From: Lolium rigidum
Lineage: Eukaryota; Streptophyta; Magnoliopsida; Poales; Poaceae
Length of the DNA: 64,000 nt
NCBI RefSeq assembly: GCF_022539505.1
Contig: NC_061510.1
Coordinates: 268,407,687 to 268,471,686 of the forward strand
Direction: 5' to 3'
Position numbers and translations under genes: made by a program. This document shows positions 34,301 through 44,298 of the stretch, in pieces (positions within the stretch are counted from its first letter, which is position 1; each line of letters starts with the position of its first letter). The notes beneath the pieces are model-generated. The model ran no database searches, was not told where the DNA came from, and saw only the letters and a list, made by a program, of their open reading frames with translations.

Positions 34301-37300
34301 AATTTTTTTTCTGTTTTTATTACTCCTTTTGTATATTTTCTATTTTAACTCATATTTGAATACCATTCTATTTGCAGATATTTGTAATTATGCTAATCCA
34401 TTCAAGATTTAGTATACTGACTATTGTTTCATTATTCAATTTGAATTCACATTTTATATTAGATTATTTGCATATTTGTGAACTTATTCAAAATAGCAAA
34501 TAGACATGAGTTGATATTTTCACTTCAATTTCCTTTTTGTTTTGAATTCCTATTCCATTTAGAAATATAGGAGTTGATACCTTCTTCTCAAGGTATTTCT
34601 GAAATTGTTATTATGTCTTAGTTCCTATTTGAGAAATTAATCACTTGCATGTTAGTTTCATGTGAGCAACATTTTATTAAGGTTTTGTAGGTTTGATGAT
34701 AACCCATATTCATTAGCATTTGTGTTATGGTCTATTAACACTTTGAATTATCTAGAGTAGATATTACTCTTCTCAAGGTTGGGTCTTAATTATATAGATC
34801 AGTGGTTGGTATGAGTGGTTATTCACCACACATGGTTTTTAATTGTGAGTATAAGCACTAAGTGTTTCTTAGGTTTAATTAGTGAAGCATATAATTTCAT
34901 TAATATGCCATATCAGGGTTCTAATGATATTTACATAATGGCCATGGGTTTGATTCTCAATTATGGTCTAGGTTTATATGGTATTCTCCATAGTGATACA
35001 ATAGTTAGAGTTGAGATATAATTTTAGATTACAGAGATGAGATGACATTTTATAGTATTTGCTAGGGTTTAATCTCCCCTAACCAAGATAAGATGGTTAC
35101 TTGATTCATGTCTTATGTGATTCTCTAATTACTAAGGATTTGAGAATTGGTTTTATCTTCTACCAATTAACTTCTATTATTATCCTCAATTAATCATTAA
35201 AGTAACTAAAGTAGTTATGTTTCTTTTTATAGTTAACTTTGGTCATATGGATGGATGGTTTCTCACCATATTAAGTATGGATTTTGAATCTAAGATTTTC
35301 TTAGGTCCTTTAATTGAGGAATGAATGAATTATAGATGTGCTAGGATTTTACTTGTGATCACCAAGTGGTTCACAATTAAAGGTTGGGATATAAGCCTAG
35401 GGTTGGTTACTAGTTACTTCCCTATGATTTCATGTGGTGAATGATATCTATTTATACTGTTAGGGTTTAACTTATCCTCACATGCCCCAAGAGCATGATC
35501 ATGGATTAAGCATGATCCACTTGTTCTTAATATCTCTACCTCAAGTTCTTAGGGTTTATGATCATCACTCGATTTATAATGATCAAGGTTTGGATTCCTA
35601 GGGATCTCTCATTAAAGGTGATGGTTTGAGTACTTGGATGTATCTCCAAGGTTTAGCTCAAGGTTTGTTATTGCTTATCTAATAATTATAATAGAACTCT
35701 CACCTCTCTAGGCTTGATGTGTAATAATTTGGAATGGAGAAGAATATCTATTTCTTGAGTGGATCTTCTTGTCTTGTTTCCAAGATTAAAGTAGAATGGA
35801 TATCAAAGGGTTTATAATAAGAGCATGGATTAGTTTAAGACATGGAGAAGATAGGGTAAGAATAGTTTTCTCCATTTATGGTTACTTGATTTGTAATTGA
35901 TTTGGTGTTCATATGCTATGACAAGGATTACCATATTATAATCTTTTATAAGATCAAGCAATTGATCATTGAGTAAAGTGTTGTTGTGTTGAATATTAAT
36001 TCCATTTGATCTAACCCCTTAGATCAGATCATCTCTACCCAAAACAAGGTTTTAACAAATTCACATTGAGGCTTATAGCGCTTGACTTGATGAGCTACTT
36101 CAATTCCATCAAGGTCAAGTGAAACTTCGATTCATCGTGATTGTTTTACTTTAAAGCGCGAAAATTCCCCAGATTTCCTATGCATGAATGCAATGCACAC
36201 ATCTGTTTCCTCTATTTTTGTAACCCCATTACCTGGGATATTACACTTCTGAAGGTGTTGCTGGCTGACTAGTGGCAGAGCGCACTACCAACGTCAGCAA
36301 CAACGTGGAACCTGCACACAACACAACCAAAGTACTTTGCCCCAACTTACAATGAGGTTGTCAATCTCACCGGTTTGCTGAATACAAAGGATTAGACGTA
36401 TCGAGTGGAAAGAGATGTTTTCAGTAATCAAAGAGAACAGGAATTGGAGTAAGTAAACAGAAGATGATTGCAGTGGATGAATTTATCAGTGTAAAAGAAA
36501 GGACCGGGTCCACAGTTCACTAGAAGTGTCTCTCCATAAAGATAAATATCATGTTGGGTGAACAAATTACAGCTGGGCAATTGACATAATATCGACCATA
36601 CATGACAAGATGGTTGAAAAAATATCTATGACTAATAATCCACCTTCTGGTTATCATCCGAACCCGTTTGAGTATTAAGTTGCAAAAGCAACAGATTATC
36701 GCATTAAGCAATGTGTGTAAAGTAAACAATAGAATTAACCTTGGATAAAACATTGTTGTTTTCTCCCTAGTAGCAACATCACATCTAGAATCTTAGAAGT
36801 TACTGCCACTCTCCCAGATTACTAGAGGCATGAACCTACTATCGAGCATAAATACCCCCTCTTGGAGTCACAAGCTTCTACTTGGCCGGAGTATCTACTA
36901 GAAATGGAGAGCATGCAAGATCACAAATAACATATGACATGAATATATAATCGACCTCAACATAGTATACAATATTCATCGGATCCCAGCAAACACAACA
37001 TGTAGGATTACATAAGGAATGATCTTGATCATGTAGGGCAACTCAAAAGATCAATACATGAAGCACAAATTGGAGAAGACAACCATCTAGCTACTGCTAT
37101 GGACCCATAGTCCAGGGATGAACTACTAACACATCACTTCGGAGGCGGGCATGACGACATCGATGCCTCCGACGATGATTTTCCCCTCTGGCAGGGTGCC
37201 GAGAAGAGCTTCAGAATCCCCCGAGATGGGTTCTGCGATGGTGGCCGCGATGGAATTTTTCGTGGCTGGAGGCTTGGGTATCCAGGGTTTTCCCGAGATC

Positions 37301-37686
37301 GTCAATAAATAGGCAGAGGAGGCAAGGTCGGTGGCTGCCTAGGGGGCCCACACCACCACTAGGCGTGGGCCACACACAGGCCGCACCGTGGGGTGGTCTG
37401 GCCGCCCTGTGGCGCCACTTCGCCCCCCCTACGGACTTCGTCTTCATTTCGGTAAAACATTGACTTTCGCTTTCGTTTCGTCCAATTCTAAGAATATTTC
37501 ATATACAACTTTTCTGAAATACAAAAACAGCAGAAAACAAGAACTGGCACTGTGGCATCTTGTTAATAGGTTAGTGCCGGAAATCGTGTAAAAGTGGAAC
37601 GAAGTGTAAGCAAAACATATATGAATTGGTGTAAAATAAGCATGGAGCATCAAAAATTATAGATATGTTTGAGACGTATCAGAGGT

Positions 37687-38339
37687 CAAGGCAGTTGGTG
37701 CCCAAGATGGAAGCTCGACGCCTCTCTTATGCGCTCTTCATGGAGACGAGGAAAAAGGGAGTCATCTTCCTCATGCTGGCGGGGGGGGGGGAGGCAAATA
37801 TGCAACATGGGAGCGATGAAGTTGCTCCTGGGAGTGCATCCACACCGGCTCTGCTTTGGTCAACATCATGTATGGTCGAAGGGCGACAGCTCCCTCCCTG
37901 TTCGTCAACATCAGTTCATCTCGGCCGACGACTACATGTCAAAATAAACCTCCATGATGATATGCCAAGGTTGAAGCCCCGGCGGTGTGGTGCTCGATTG
38001 TGTTGTGATGCCAAGAAGCGGTGGCGTTGGGGTTGGACCCCATCACATTTCCATTATTCCTATTAGGGTCATTGGAGCGAAAAGTTTGGACTTGATTGTA
38101 ATTTCTTTATTTCTCGCAATCCTCCATGTAACTGAAGCTCCACTGAATGAAAGCTTCTGGGTCCCTCCGGGACCTACCCCTATTACAAAAAAGAACCCCA
38201 CCTCTATCTCCCCCCTCGCTCGCTCTACCTACCACCCCTCTCTCTCATTGGCTTGGAGTTCTTGTGCTCTAACCGATCACTAGAATGTGCGTTCGAGAAA
38301 TATCTGAACGGACATCGATACACCTGATCACAACTTGCC
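37687..38339. other. Unassigned sequence right of element B
   Basis: This is the other half of the B target site. It contains a run of ten or more G around 37780 and a region around 38090-38190 that resembles a gene or LINE 3' end. Several short overlapping frames exist but none shows a recognisable protein. Confidence 0.35.
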
Positions 38340-38540
38340 TAGAAGTCTCTCTCCTCTTCTCTCTCCTCCAACTAGACATAAATATGTTATTTTAATCCTT
38401 GTGGCCGGCTGACTAGGACTTAGAGCAAGTACAATAAGTTCTAGTCAGATGGCTATAAGGATTAAAATAGTATATTAGTGCTTAGTTGGAGGAGAGAGAG
38501 GCGTAAAGAGAATATGAGTGGGCTCTTAGAGCAAGTTTAA
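38340..38540. repeat. Foldback MITE sequence
   Basis: The arm at about 38352-38410 (starting CTCTCTCCTCCAACTA) is an imperfect reverse complement of about 38437-38497. A related piece resumes at 40003 (TAGTATAGCTAACTAC) after H1, so H1 inserted into a MITE-like sequence. Exact ends and family are unclear. Confidence 0.5.
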
Positions 38541-38924
38541 GAGCATCTCCAGTCGCGTCCCCCAAAGCGTCCCCCAAAGGGATTTGGGGCTCGCCGGACA
38601 TAATAACGTTCCCAGCCGCGTCCCCCAAAGCCGCTTTTTGTCCGGCATGCCCCGATACGGTGTCCGGCGCCCCGAGCCCGTCCCCGCCCCACAGGGGACG
38701 CACCGGGGACGCCGGACGCACCGAAAAGCGAGGAGGGGAGTGGCGGGGCTGACCCGTCAGTGGCACATTCAATTTTAACCTAACCGTCGCCTACCTCGCG
38801 ACGGAAGTTATTGGCGCGCAGCGACGGTGCAGTTCCCGCAGAGGCGCAACGAAGCGTCTCGTCGCCGCCTAGCTCTGTGTGCCGCCGTTAATAAGCGCTA
38901 CCGCTCCCCCGACTCCCTCCGGCC

Positions 38925-38932
38925 TATAAAAA
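38925..38932 (+). promoter_or_regulatory. TATA box of the H1 B3 gene
   Basis: TATAAAAA, 87 bases before the start codon, followed by a CT-rich leader. Confidence 0.65.
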
Positions 38933-39018
38933 GGGCCGCCTCTCATCGTCCCTCTCACACACAAACTCTAGCGCCTCTCTCCCCAACCCTAGCCGCCACC
39001 ATCTGAAGAATCGACACC

Positions 39019-39510
39019 ATGGCTGGTAGAGGCGGAGGCCGAGCTCGCGGCCGTGGTCGTGGTCGTGGTCGTGCCTGCGGCCGCGTCAGAGCTGCGCGCT
39101 CGCCATCACCTGCGAAGCCGTCGTCGTCCTCATCGTTGGACAGGCAGGACGAGGATGGGCCCGTAATGTTCGAGTTCATCGTCGTCCTCAAGGGCGACTC
39201 ACACGGCATCCAGAGGCTGCCAGACGACTTCGCCGACTTCGTCGCTGATGACGAGCGCCCGGGCTCGCTGCATTTGCGGGAGGATGGCTGCCACTGCTGC
39301 CGGTGGATCGTCGACGTGATTTACGACGCGCGCGGCAAGATGTACCTCCACATCGGCTGGGAGAAGTTCGCGCGCTACCACCGCCTCGAAGCCGGCTTCA
39401 TGCTCGTGTTCTCCTACTTCGGAGACAGGGACGTGAGCGTCAAGGTGTTCGACGAGACGCGTTGCCGCCGGAACTACCACGACGACAGCGCCGAGGAGGA
39501 CGACGACTGA
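39019..39510 (+). CDS. B3-domain DNA-binding protein, transposon-borne
   Basis: An intact 163-residue frame. Residues 1-30 are Arg/Gly repeats (RGRGRGRGR), residues 30-45 a Ser-rich linker. Residues about 50-155 form one B3-like domain, with FEFIVVLKGDSHGIQRLP at its start, WEKFARYHRLEAGFMLVFSY in its second half, SVKVF at its end, and an acidic tail. B3 domains bind DNA in plant nuclei. The start at 39019 has a good context (ACACCATGGC) and a TATA box upstream; an A-rich possible polyadenylation region lies at 39828-39860. The gene lies wholly between the inverted repeats of H1. I recall many similar proteins in Triticeae annotations, which fits amplification by transposition. Expression and target are unknown. 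Confidence 0.82.
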   Translation: MAGRGGGRARGRGRGRGRACGRVRAARSPSPAKPSSSSSLDRQDEDGPVMFEFIVVLKGDSHGIQRLPDDFADFVADDERPGSLHLREDGCHCCRWIVDVIYDARGKMYLHIGWEKFARYHRLEAGFMLVFSYFGDRDVSVKVFDETRCRRNYHDDSAEEDDD

Positions 39511-40002
39511 AGAGTATTGTTTCTTCGCAACGAAAAAATGCACGAAGGTTTCTGGATGTTCTTCCTCGGAAGGGGCACCCTCACCAGCTGGATTTTCCAG
39601 TTTGGGTGACTGGGTGTGCCCTCGAGTGTTCTTTCTTGGCATCGAACACACGAAACCTTCGATGCCCGGCCTAGTTAGGTTTAGTTTTTTTGCAATCTTT
39701 TATATTTATGTCAACCATGGTTCAAACTATGTATTAGTTTTTGGAAAACCATGTTGCAAACTATATCTTCATGTAAACCACGTTCCCAATTATGTATTAG
39801 TTTGTGGAATATTTCTTCTCTTTATTGAAATAAAAAAACAAAAAAACAAAAAAAGAGTATTTTATGTTTGGGGGCGGCGTTTGGGGGATGCGGCTGGGGA
39901 GCGACGTCCCCCAAACGCGACACGAACAAAACACGTCCTCCAAACGCTCGATCCGACGCGCTTTGTGAAACGGTTTGGGGGACGCGACTGGAGATGCTCT
40001 AA

Positions 40003-40428
40003 TAGTATAGCTAACTACTGGCTATGCCAAGTGCCATGTCACTTATTAATATATGACCCACCTTTTATTCTCACAAATTGGCTAGGAGTCTTGCATAGAG
40101 TGTTGAGACACTGGAACTTTGTTTATGAGGTCCCAAACTCTTTTCTTTGCTTTCCAAATTCCGTTTTTTTTCTTGTCTCGTAGGGATGCTAGCTTCATTA
40201 CCAGCGCAAAACTCGTGTCAGCCACAGCTAACCAAGGAACTGCTAGTGCCAGCAGCGCCATGCGTTACTGTTTGGGAACACCCCCGCTGACGGCAGTGTT
40301 GTAAATGCTACTCGCTGTACACGGTCGCGGCGTGACGACGTAAAGGGCCCCAGCCGGGGATGTGGCTCCCGCTCGCTGCGTGCCCAGAATTAACTCGATC
40401 GGTATCCCGAGGAGCGGCCGAGGTGTCA
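40003..40428. other. MITE remainder and unassigned sequence
   Basis: The first 100 bases continue the MITE-like sequence interrupted by H1. The rest, to the H2 target duplication, shows nothing I recognise. Confidence 0.35.
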
Positions 40429-42505
40429 GAGCATCTCCACTCGCGCTCCCCACGCTTAAATTTGGCGAAATTTTCCTCCGGATTGAAGAAAAATTTGGCC
40501 TAGGAGCGCCGAAGTTCCAGCCGTCCCCCGGCAGGACACCTCCAACCTCGGCCATTTGACATATTTTAAATAAATTCGACGTAAAATTTAACAAGTTCGG
40601 CGAAATTGCTGAAACAATTTCGGCGGAAATCAGTACAATGTTTAACAAGTGCTGAAACAAATGAAGCACACAATTTCACAAGTTTTGAAACAAATTAATA
40701 AAGACAGGTTAGTTGGCATCAGCGTTGCCTCGGAGCGTCCATATGTCCTCCACCAGATCATCTTGCAGCTGTTGATGCATTGTAGAGTCTTGAATCTCCT
40801 GGCGCATAGCAATGAAGGCGGCCCATGATGTCGGCACCTGGTGATTAGGCTGTAAAGAGGACCCTCTCTCATATGATGCTTCTTGCTCAGCCAGAGGAAC
40901 CGGATGTTTTCGCTCATTTTCAATAATCATATTGTGTAAGCACACACACACTAGTTCATCACCTCCCACATCTGATCTTTGGACCAAGTCATAGCGGGGA
41001 ACCGGACGACAGCAAATTTCTGCTGGAGGACACCAAATGCATGCTCGACGTCTTTTCGGCAAGCTTCTTGTTTCTTGACAAACTCGGAATGTTTGGGGGT
41101 GCCGGGTCTCGAGATAGTCTTCACAAATATTGCCCACTTTGGATAGATACCGTCTGCAAGGTAGTATCCTTTGTTGTAGTGCCGACCATTGATCACATAG
41201 TTCACCGGGGGAGCATGACCCTCAACAAGCTTGGAAAAGATCGGGGAGTAGTTTAGCATGTTGATGTCATTGTTGGATCCAGGCATACCAAAGAAAGAGT
41301 GCCAAATCCAGAGATCATGGGTAGCCACTGCTTCAAGTATCACAGTGCAGCCCTTTTTGTGACCCTTGTACATTCCCTGCTACGCAAACAGACAGTTCTT
41401 CCATTTCCAATGCATGCAGTCAATGCTTCCAAGCATCCCTGGAAAACCCCTAGCTTCATTTGTTGGAAGGATCCTCTGAGTGTCTTCGACAGTGGGTGAT
41501 CTCAAGTAAAAGTCCCCGAACACTGCTATGACGGCCCTGCAGAACCGGTAGAAACAATCAAGGGCGGTGGACTCCGACATCCGAAGATAGTCATCTGCAC
41601 CATCACCGGGAGCTCCATACGCCAGCATCCTCATAGCCACTGTGCACTTCTGCAGTGACGAAAATCCAACCAAGCCAGTGCAATCCACCTTGCATCTGAA
41701 GTAGGGGTCAAAGTCTCGGATGGCATACACAATTTGCAGAAATAGCTTTCTGCTCATCCTGAAACGACGCCTGAAAACAGTCTCACCGTGCAATGGATTG
41801 TCGGCGAAGTAGTCGGCGTACAACATGCAGTAGCCCTCCATTCGCTGTCTCGGCTTGCACTTCCGGCGACCTGGTGCCGACCCACCACGTCGACCAGTTG
41901 CCACCCCGGCGTACATGCTTGATAAGCAACCGAGGATCATCATGTGCTCCTCGTCTTGAGCGGCGGCTGCCATCTCTTCTCGCATAAGCTCGACGAACAT
42001 CTGCTCCTCCTCTTCGTCCAAGTCCATGGCCGGCGAGCCAAATGGACGAACACCTGACGGGCGTGGTCGAGGCTAGCCGAGACGCGAACTACGAGGCATA
42101 GGCCGTCGTCGAAAAACAGGCAGGCGGAGGAGCGGGCAGATCACCGTCGTCGAAAGACGGCGGAATATAGGCAGGTGGGAAGGAGGGACGGCGGAATCTG
42201 GGCAACAAGCCGGCGGGGTGGTGCCGGCGGCGAGAGAGATACGAGGGGTGGGGGGATTTTGAGCTTGGTGGTGGTGGGGTTCGTGTGTCCAGCCGCCGAC
42301 TGATCGGGCCCTTCCCAGCTTTTCACTCGTCCGGACTCCCCGATAGCTCCCCGGGGGACCGGGGATGGCGTGGGATCGCCGGATGGATGAAGGGCCAAAT
42401 CCGACGAAAACGAGGAACCGGGGGGCGCGACTGGGCCGAATTTCGCCATCCGGATGGGAAAAACGTCGCTCGGGGGCCTCGTCGGGGAGACGAGTGGAGA
42501 TGCTC
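40429..42505 (-). mobile_element. H2: PIF/Harbinger element with broken transposase
   Basis: A 2.1-kb element. Its terminal repeats are GAGCATCTCCACTCGCGCTC at the left and GAGCATCTCCACTCGTCTCC at the right (reverse complement). It is flanked by TCA on both sides (40426-40428 and 42506-42508), a variant of the usual TWA duplication. The transposase is on the minus strand. No separate Myb-like ORF is visible. Confidence 0.82.
40709..42027 (-). pseudogene. Harbinger (DDE_Tnp_4-type) transposase in H2
   Basis: The N-terminal acidic part begins at ATG 42027. The catalytic Asp lies in LGSIDCMHWKW, the second in GSNNDINML, and the Glu in VEHAFGVLQ; all three are present. An in-frame TAG at 41380-41382 replaces what is probably Trp after NCLFA, in line with a G-to-A change. 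A frameshift near 40950, after MWEVMN, separates the C-terminal HNMIIENE block. The enzyme would have been a cut-and-paste transposase; this copy is inactive unless read through. Confidence 0.88.
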
Positions 42506-42539
42506 TCACAAGTGAACATGCGTGCTACTTTAGTACGAG

Positions 42540-42884
42540 TGTAATATTTTTTGAAATAGGCTTTCGCCTTGATTTATAAAAAAAAGCCGCGATAGATGAA
42601 CCGCGATGCAAGGTGAAGAGGACCTCTTATAAAGCAGATCAAAGAATAAGCAAAGAAAAACACAAACACCAAAACTTGCGATAACATTGAAACCGGACCG
42701 AGTCGAGTCGGGGAGCCACAACGACGCTCCCAAGAGGGTAACGACGCATAACGCCGCCGCCGTCGAGACTGCGAGGTCTACGGTTTTCACCCGGATCCAT
42801 ACCGCGGGAAGGATACCCGCAACGACGCCTCAAAGAGGGTTACGACAACTGCAAGCATCGCCATCGTTGGCGCCGAGGAGCTCA
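42540..42884 (-). repeat. Possible LINE/SINE 3' fragment
   Basis: On the minus strand this ends with AAGGCGAAAGCC and ATTTCAAAAAA. I associate that signature with 3' ends of grass non-LTR elements. No reverse transcriptase is present. Confidence 0.3.
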
Positions 42885-44062
42885 GAGCATCTCCACTGAT
42901 GCCCCCCAAATAGGCGCGGCAAGGGCACTGGCACAGCCGTATGGGGCGCCGGTACTGCATCCTCCATTCGGGGATGTTGTTCCCACACCGGCGCCCCCAT
43001 ACGGCGGCCCCAAAAACTTTTTTTTACAATATTTTGAAACAACATATCAATCACATAAATTATTCATACAATATTTTGATTATTCATACAATCACACAAA
43101 TAGAAAATAAATTATTCATACAATATTTTAATTATTAATACAATCACACAAATAAAAATTAAATTATTCATACAATAATTCAAATTAAATCATACATTGT
43201 TCGCGGCTCCTCTCCTCGTCAACAAATGCGCAGCTAGATTCGCCTGAAGTTGAGCATGAACACATGCACATCGGATTTCCTGATGCATGTGAACAAAAGC
43301 GTCAAATTCTTGGGGTACATGCTCTACCTTAGCAAGAGGCCCTTGATCATCCTGCACAGGTTCATCGCGCTCGCTCTCAGTGATCATGTTGTGCATGATC
43401 ACACATGCGTTCATCACCTCCCACATCTGAGACTCGAAGCAAGTCAGAGCAGGGTACCTGACAATGGCGAAACGCATATTGCAAAATAAGCGTCCATCTC
43501 CAAAGCTGGAGCCGGGATTGTGTGCACAATTGTAGCATACGTCGGATAGATACCATCAGCTAGATAGTACCCCTTATTGTATGCGTGGCCGTTTACCTCA
43601 AAGTTCACGACATGAGCTTGTCTATCAGCTAGACTGGAAAACACTGGAGAGCCCTGCAACACGTTGATATAATTGTTTGTTCCTGCCATGCCCAAAAAAA
43701 AACATGCCAAATCCAGAGGTCATGGTCTGCCACCGCCTCGAGAATGACACTGCATCCCTTGTAGATCCCTTGCCAAGAAAAGGGCAATTCTTCCAGCCCC
43801 AATGCATATAGGCAATGCTTCCGAGCATCCCAGGAAACCCTCGTGATACATTATGTTCGAGGATCCGAGCTATATCATCTGCTCTTGGTGCTCTCAAATA
43901 ATCTTTACCAAACACCGCTATGATGGCTCGGCAAAACCTGTAAAGAGATTGTGAACATGTCGACTCCGCCATCCGCATGTACTCATTGGCTGTATCTGGA
44001 GGAGCTTCGTATGCAAGACAGCGTATTGCAGCAGTGCACTTCTGGATTGAGGTGAAGCCCCA
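42885..44062 (-). mobile_element. H3: truncated PIF/Harbinger element
   Basis: The left terminus is GAGCATCTCCACTGATGCCC, preceded by TCA (42882-42884). Harbinger homology ends abruptly around 44062, where a different sequence takes over, so the right end is lost. An AT-rich stretch with repeated TTATTCATACAATATTTT lies at 43050-43190. Confidence 0.7.
43190..44062 (-). pseudogene. Harbinger transposase remnant in H3
   Basis: Three overlapping broken frames match the H2 protein: one with SIQKCTAAIRCLAYEAP and GFPGMLGSIAYMHW, one with GMAGTNNYINVL and YNKGYYLADGIYP, and one with MWEVMNACVIMHNMI. The two catalytic Asp are replaced (Asp to Ala in GSIAYMHW; Asn-Asp to Asn-Tyr in NNYIN). This copy is dead twice over, by frameshift and by active-site loss. 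Confidence 0.8.
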
Positions 44063-44298
44063 CAAACTTACAAGTGTCAAGAAAAAACACCCTGCGCTTT
44101 GGTAGATAAACTCTACCTGAACGTGTGGAATTTCTGTCCTCAACAGAGATCATCAAAACTTACAAGTGTCAAGAAACAAACACCCTCCGCTTAGCTCCCC
44201 GGCAATGGCGCTAGAAAATAGATTGATGACCTGCAAGAACAAAGGGTCATTCGTGCATATTTACGTGGAAATATTATTTCCGGTTTTTATATCATATC
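44063..44298 (-). repeat. Fragment of another minus-strand Athila-type element
   Basis: TCCCCGGCAATGGCGCTA (44196-44213) is a mutated reversed Athila primer-binding site, and an LTR end (TGATGACCTGC) starts at 44224. The LTR is cut after about 75 bases by D. A ~36-bp direct duplication (AACTTACAAGTGTCAAGAAA) lies at 44066 and 44156. Confidence 0.5.

Larger units (their letters stand above)
29673..36245 (-). mobile_element. Sukkula/LARD-like solo LTR, interrupted by a Helitron
   Basis: The unit has TG...CA ends (TGTAATATCCCAG at 36245 on the minus strand; ...CACCACA at 29673) and a perfect 5-bp target duplication CTTCT (29668-29672 and 36246-36250). Without the Helitron it is 4.85 kb, close to the very long LTRs I recall for Sukkula/LARD elements of Triticeae. 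No primer-binding site, second LTR or coding domain is visible, so I read it as a single LTR left by recombination. The family name is from memory of its terminal sequence. Confidence 0.65.
17400..37681 (-). mobile_element. B: Athila-type non-autonomous LTR retrotransposon with three nested insertions
   Basis: Minus-strand element with a perfect 5-bp target duplication GAGGT (17395-17399 and 37682-37686). The 3' LTR is 17400-19034. The 5' LTR is 29515-37681, split by a 6.6-kb solo LTR. The internal region (19035-22294 and 29178-29514) is only about 3.6 kb after removing X2 and carries a short gag fragment, no protease, RT or integrase. Primer-binding site and polypurine tract are of the same type as in S1. 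It is a non-autonomous derivative. Confidence 0.88.
29515..37681 (-). repeat. B 5' LTR, split by a solo LTR
   Basis: The outer pieces 29515-29672 and 36246-37681 join at CTTCT to a 1.59-kb LTR matching 17400-19034. The LTR starts TGATACGTCTCAAAC at 37681 on the minus strand. Confidence 0.88.
38541..39999 (+). mobile_element. H1: PIF/Harbinger-type element carrying a B3 gene
   Basis: A 1459-bp element with perfect terminal inverted repeats beginning GAGCATCTCCAGTCGCGTCC and target duplication TAA (38538-38540 and 40000-40002), as expected for Harbinger. The subterminal CGTCCCCCAAA motif repeats at both ends. It encodes no transposase. Its single gene is a B3-domain protein. The neighbouring H2 and H3 share GAGCATCTCCA ends and carry broken Harbinger transposases. 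Confidence 0.85.

Noticed and set aside
33912..34412. 166-codon open frame in the GC-rich part of the solo LTR
   Set aside because: Trp/Arg-rich then hydrophobic low-complexity translation, running out of the GC island into AT-rich sequence. No domain, and the likely transcription direction is the other strand.
29673..36245. Reading the 29673-36245 unit as a DNA transposon with ends TGT...CCCAG
   Set aside because: The similar ends are short and imperfect. The 5-bp duplication, TG...CA ends, length and internal TATA fit a long LTR better.
37669..38066. Two overlapping ~100-codon frames right of element B
   Set aside because: They begin within the B LTR end and show no recognisable protein or conserved feature.
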